Source of the DNA: JAWPMT01 sp965267435
GTDB lineage: Bacteria; Bacteroidota; Bacteroidia; Cytophagales; Cyclobacteriaceae
Direction: 5' to 3'
Length of the DNA stretch: 64,000 bases
Assembly: GCA_965267435.1 (NCBI GenBank)
Contig: OZ253960.1
Location: 2,976,001 to 3,040,000 of the forward strand
Shown in pieces: positions 60,751 to 64,000 of this stretch. Position 1 is the first letter of the stretch, and each line of letters begins with the position of its first letter. Below the pieces are notes generated by a model. The model ran no database searches. It was not told the origin of the DNA and saw only the letters and a list, made by a program, of their open reading frames with translations. The translations under genes were made by a program, and so were the position numbers.

Positions 60751-61674
60751 TCACTCGGGTTTAGCGGCAACCAACTGGCGAATGAGGTCATTCCGATAGG
60801 AACCCCGCTCAGTCAGGGATTGTGACAATGCGCTGTCTAGTCGACTGCTCATCAATGGGGCATCCAGTTTCTTCAAAAGAGCGACTTGAGCGTAGTAATT
60901 GAGTTCGCCGAAATGACGACTGAAAAAGTCTTGAACATTGCTATCCGCAAACAGGGACCGGGGCATTTTGTCCAGGGCATTCTTGGCGTAATACCCGCGG
61001 CTATCCGGTATCGTCCCCAACATCTGGTGTAGGGACAACTTCCACTGATCTTCTGTCAGGCTAGCGATGAGAAAATAGTTGACCGCTTGATCATGGGCAC
61101 CCGTCAGTTTTGTGACAAGTTCTGGATTCCAGTCCCTACTCGTCGCAAGCTTGAGGCTGTCTTTCACCGATCCATGCGCGATGTGCCACAGCGTGTGACA
61201 GGAGTATACCGCCCCCTCAATGACGCTCTGCTTGATCTCCCGAATCGTCGCCCCAGTCACCCCATCTATTTCAGAAAGGCGCGTGTCTCGCACGAGCTCA
61301 TCTTTTTCGTAACGTGCCAGGGGTGAGTTCGGATCTTCCAGGATCTCAGCAAGTTTGGTATAATCCATTGCCTCGAAAGGGATATGGTCGAGTTTGGTGA
61401 GTGGCAACCCCGTTAAGGTGTCGAATCGCAGGAAACGGCCAATGACGTCCCAATAGAATTCGATGGTGACCTCGTAGCACTTGTCGATCTCACAGATAGG
61501 TGTGAATATTCTGGCTTTGTAGCCATCCAGTAGTCCAGCGGAGTCGTACAGCGCGTCCACGGATGTGCTGATGGAATCGGCCGTCAAGAATGAAGTGACA
61601 CCACCCTGATCCCTTGGCTGATCCCGAATGAATAAAGCCAACACTACCAGGCCCGAAAGGAGAAACTTCATCAA
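60751..61674 (-). CDS. Exported FMN-binding-like protein
   Basis: A 307-residue exported protein (signal at about 1-17). DGVTGATIREIKQSVIEGA at 137-154 resembles the FMN-binding domain motif of NqrC/RnfG-type proteins, where the threonine of (S/T)GAT carries covalent FMN; T143 is the candidate. Around it GRFLRFDTLTGLPLTKLDH and AVYSCHTLWHIAHG complete a small domain; the C-terminal 120 residues are helical and unassigned. Its start overlaps the stop of the FAD oxidoreductase (ATGA), indicating a paired redox function. Covalent FMN would require an ApbE enzyme, not seen here. Confidence 0.6.
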   Translation of the reverse strand: MMKFLLSGLVVLALFIRDQPRDQGGVTSFLTADSISTSVDALYDSAGLLDGYKARIFTPICEIDKCYEVTIEFYWDVIGRFLRFDTLTGLPLTKLDHIPFEAMDYTKLAEILEDPNSPLARYEKDELVRDTRLSEIDGVTGATIREIKQSVIEGAVYSCHTLWHIAHGSVKDSLKLATSRDWNPELVTKLTGAHDQAVNYFLIASLTEDQWKLSLHQMLGTIPDSRGYYAKNALDKMPRSLFADSNVQDFFSRHFGELNYYAQVALLKKLDAPLMSSRLDSALSQSLTERGSYRNDLIRQLVAAKPE

Positions 61675-63536
61675 TGACCTTTATCGAGTTCCATCAACGT
61701 GCCGCCGAGGTTATAATCCTGTGTCTTGGGTAGTGACGGATTGCCCACTCCTTCTTGCATCAACTTCTCCAGGTCCGCGAAGTACTCCTTGTAAATCGCT
61801 CGTGGCAGCACGCCTCTTTGTTTGCAAACTGAGGCAGCCATGCCCAGCACCTCTCCCATCATGCCACCTGTTCGCATCAGCCTGACGGTGCCCAGTGCGA
61901 CATGTGACACACTGATATCGCGCCCTCCCATCATCAGGTTATCAATATTCCTGGAATAGAGGCAGCGAAACGGAATAGGATATGGGTAGATCTTGATATG
62001 CTTGGCAATGGACCGGAAGGCCTCACCATCAAACATCTCTTCATTTTTCTTGTCGGGGTAGTGCAGATCAATTGTCCAGGTGGTTGGGGCCGTACCATCC
62101 GGCAGAAAGTTCTGACCCGTTAGATCGTTTTCCGTCAGAACGTAGTCGCCCACGAGCCTTCGCGATTCCCGCTTACCTCCAATGTAGGCCACCCATCGAA
62201 GGCGTTCGTTGGCAAACTTCTCCTTTTTGGAGTAGCGATTCTTGAGGAAAGACCAATTGGAGAAGACGACTAGCAAGCCGTAATCTCTGATGGACTCGGT
62301 CTCCCTGATCATGTCCTTGCCCATCCCGGTCTCCCAGTCCCAGTCTCCCCTGGTGATGGCAAAGGCTTTTTCTTCATTCCATGGCAAGCCCCATTCGATG
62401 TCAGGGAAACTGATAGGCTCATCCGCTGTCTCAGAGAACCATTGCACAGAAATGCCCATCGTCAGGTTGTCGGCCTGTTCCGGAGCTGTGGGCTCATTGA
62501 AGGTTGCTCTACTTTCTCTACCCGACATGTACTCAGCCCCCGCCAGGTAGCCGATCGTACCATCACCCGTACAGTCGGCAAATAGAGGAGCTATGAAGGC
62601 CCGCTTTTCGGCAGTCTCCAGGTTCTGGGCTATCACTCTGGTAATTCTGCCATTCTCAACCGTTACCTCATTCGCGTGATGACTAAGGAAGAGCGAAATG
62701 TTCTCTTCAGCCAAGACGGCTTTCAGCTTCTTATCGTCTTCATAGTAGTCCTTCGGTTGCGCATTGCCCCCCTGATCAGGACCTATCTCGTTCACCAGGT
62801 TACCCAGGGCCGGGTACGGCTCCAGGTTGATTCTGGCCCCCAGGTGCACTCGAACTTCCGAGCTGTTGTTGCCTCCAAGCACTGGCCGGTTTTGTATTAA
62901 GGCTACCTTCACTCCCAATCGAGCTGCCGAGATGGCCGCGCAGGTTCCTGCCATGCCTCCGCCAACTATGACAAAGTCATATTCTTCTTCCGGAACTTCG
63001 GTTGCAATTCCCAACATCTCGTTCCTCCATTCTTGGAGAGCCTCTTGCTCATTCGGCGGAACATCGCCCTCCTCCTTAGCGAAGTAAATCGCATCGACCC
63101 GGCCATTGAATCCCGTGAGATCGATCAGAGCCAAGCCTACCTCTTTCTTTTTGATCTTGATTGTCCCAGCTTCCACCCAGGACCACTCCTGGGTGCCATT
63201 TCCGAAGACTTTCTTTAACCGCTTGCCATCAATTGATAGTTGAAATTCACCAGCAGCAACCTCAGACCAGGGCGCTGTCCAATTCCTTGTCCTTACGAAA
63301 ACAGAGTAAGTGCCCTGATTCGGGAATGTGATCGTAGTCTGTGCCTCCTTGACCGGAGTCCCCATCCCATGTGCCAAGAGGTACGGGGACCCGATCACAT
63401 CCATGGACTGCTGATCGATCACCCAGCCCCCTTTGTCACGAAAGCTTTCGGCTTCTACCAGAAGACCATCTCCGCCCTGACCAAAAAGACTTAGAGTGGT
63501 GGCAAGAAGACTTAATACAAGAGAAGCGTTTTTCAT
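61671..63536 (-). CDS. Exported FAD-dependent oxidoreductase with N-terminal carbohydrate-binding-like domain
   Basis: A 621-residue exported flavoprotein. Start at the ATG ending at 63536 (signal cleaved near SLFGQ, about residue 20); a TTG ending at 63551 is an unlikely alternative. Residues about 22-150 form a beta-rich CBM-like domain (AESFRDKGGWVID, YSVFVRTRNW, GEFQLSIDGKRL); the FAD motif DFVIVGGGMAGTCAA is at about 182-196, followed by GGNNSSEVRVHLGA and, near the end, GGRDISVSHVALGTVRLMRTGGMMGE. It is of the PF12831 type, as is the lipoprotein at 38699-40591. It probably oxidises a sugar outside the cytoplasm with electrons passing to its FMN-binding-like partner (inference). Confidence 0.87.
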   Translation of the reverse strand: MKNASLVLSLLATTLSLFGQGGDGLLVEAESFRDKGGWVIDQQSMDVIGSPYLLAHGMGTPVKEAQTTITFPNQGTYSVFVRTRNWTAPWSEVAAGEFQLSIDGKRLKKVFGNGTQEWSWVEAGTIKIKKKEVGLALIDLTGFNGRVDAIYFAKEEGDVPPNEQEALQEWRNEMLGIATEVPEEEYDFVIVGGGMAGTCAAISAARLGVKVALIQNRPVLGGNNSSEVRVHLGARINLEPYPALGNLVNEIGPDQGGNAQPKDYYEDDKKLKAVLAEENISLFLSHHANEVTVENGRITRVIAQNLETAEKRAFIAPLFADCTGDGTIGYLAGAEYMSGRESRATFNEPTAPEQADNLTMGISVQWFSETADEPISFPDIEWGLPWNEEKAFAITRGDWDWETGMGKDMIRETESIRDYGLLVVFSNWSFLKNRYSKKEKFANERLRWVAYIGGKRESRRLVGDYVLTENDLTGQNFLPDGTAPTTWTIDLHYPDKKNEEMFDGEAFRSIAKHIKIYPYPIPFRCLYSRNIDNLMMGGRDISVSHVALGTVRLMRTGGMMGEVLGMAASVCKQRGVLPRAIYKEYFADLEKLMQEGVGNPSLPKTQDYNLGGTLMELDKGH

Positions 63537-63993
63537 AGTCTGAAATTCCAAATCTAAAGCTACGCAAAAGCCGACTTCCAGCGAATGTTGACTCCCGGTA
63601 TACGGTAAAGTAGCACGTTATACGGTGGTTCAAGTAACCTGGGCAAATAGCATAATGATGCCGCGATAGGCAGTGACTTTGGCCCTGACAACTCTATATC
63701 GACAAGAACTGACAAAAGTCATGATTTCGGCAGTTCCTAGCTCAGTTAGCATTCCCCATAACGGATCGAAGCCTACAAATGCGTTATTAGACCCCATTAC
63801 AAGCGTTAAAGGCCCTTTTTAATCCAGAATATCAGATACTTACGAATTCCCAAGCCTTTCATCATACTTCGTTAAGATTCACAATTCAATGATTTCGTGA
63901 GCGCTGGTTTATTCGGCGTATGGTTATCCGTGATTTTTTCAGGAAATCCGCTACCTTCATCGAGGTATTCGCTAACCCAAACCCTGGAAAGCC
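63537..63993. promoter_or_regulatory. Divergent upstream region with paired 8 bp direct repeats
   Basis: This 457 bp spacer has no gene. TATACGGT occurs exactly at 63599-63606 and again at 63619-63626, a 20 bp offset equal to about two helical turns, 65-90 bp before the FAD oxidoreductase start; this looks like an operator pair. Toward the right edge GTGATTTTTT at 63930-63939 recalls the spacer before the GH92 gene at 10904. No RNA gene is seen. Confidence 0.35.
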
Positions 63994-64000
63994 ATGAAGA
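63994..64000 (+). CDS. Start of a gene running off the window
   Basis: ATGAAGA at the last seven bases, preceded by CTGGAAAGCC, is likely the beginning of an exported or ordinary protein (Met-Lys start typical of signal peptides). Only two codons are visible, so nothing can be said about function. Confidence 0.35.

Noticed and set aside
63549..63556. Perfect TAnnTTTG on the minus strand before the FAD oxidoreductase
   Set aside because: It lies only about 12 bp before the start codon and has no partner element at the right distance, so transcription would begin at or near the start codon.
1..64000. tRNA, rRNA, CRISPR, integrase or transposase genes
   Set aside because: I looked for CRISPR-like repeat arrays, rRNA-like conserved blocks, transposase motifs and tRNA-like ends and found none convincing; a computed tRNA scan was not possible.

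Overview
The window reads as the chromosome of a Bacteroidota bacterium, probably a free-living (marine or soil) Cytophagia-like lineage. The evidence is an adjacent SusC/SusD pair, very many short lipoprotein signals (C-terminal SxC/AxC lipoboxes), family profiles typical of the phylum (GH92, GH29, DUF4838, SSS sugar symporters, NHL propellers) and an AT-biased ribosome-binding style with few Shine-Dalgarno sites. I see no rRNA, tRNA, CRISPR array, integrase or transposase. Nearly everything is carbohydrate catabolism, so the window looks like one large polysaccharide-utilisation region with several transcription units.

Layout. (1) 214-2709, plus: sugar-acid dehydratase (IlvD/Edd) and a short-chain dehydrogenase. 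(2) 10546-2706, minus: DeoR-type regulator, GH92, a 559-residue mannose-6-phosphate-isomerase-like protein, a NodB-like deacetylase, GH9 and a small secreted protein, with 4-8 bp overlaps. (3) 10904-21108, plus: GH92, cytoplasmic GH2 beta-mannosidase, sodium symporter, GH92, and a DUF5009/NagX-type membrane acyltransferase. (4) 32267-21132, minus: SusC, SusD, a strong terminator, GH92, myo-inositol oxygenase, a spacer with inverted repeats, GH29 fucosidase and a small membrane protein. (5) 32639-45608, plus: a second DeoR paralogue and a tight operon of CBM9-like protein, Tat-exported NHL propeller, two lipoproteins sharing a C-terminal domain (one DUF4838), FAD-oxidoreductase lipoprotein, second symporter, DUF4434 protein, AGE-type 2-epimerase and periplasmic asparaginase. 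(6) 45609-46427: a repeat-flanked DUF559 nuclease gene followed by a remnant of a second asparaginase allele. (7) 46428-54764: GHL10-like lipoprotein, tandem SnoaL protein, GH20-like protein, heparinase-like Tat protein with a G9 tract, heparan N-sulfatase-like sulfatase, DinB-like lipoprotein and two paralogous 114-115 residue proteins. (8) 55021-63536: a GDSL-propeller-HEAT-cytochrome c lipoprotein diverging from a ThuA lipoprotein, a second NagX-like protein, and an FMN-binding-like protein coupled to an FAD oxidoreductase.

How it fits together. Four GH92 alpha-mannosidases, a beta-mannosidase, a fucosidase, a GH20-like enzyme, two NagX-type proteins, an N-acylglucosamine 2-epimerase and a sulfamidase-like sulfatase all point to mannose-rich, GlcNAc- and fucose-containing glycans such as N-glycans or related sulfated glycoconjugates. 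SusCD would import oligosaccharides over the outer membrane, periplasmic lipoproteins trim them, and the two SSS symporters would carry mono- or disaccharides to cytoplasmic enzymes. Myo-inositol oxygenase beside a GH92 suggests that mannosyl-inositol structures may be among the substrates. The substrate assignments are inferences from family membership and gene order. The least explained part is region 5, an operon rich in exported redox, propeller and binding proteins but almost without classical glycosidases.
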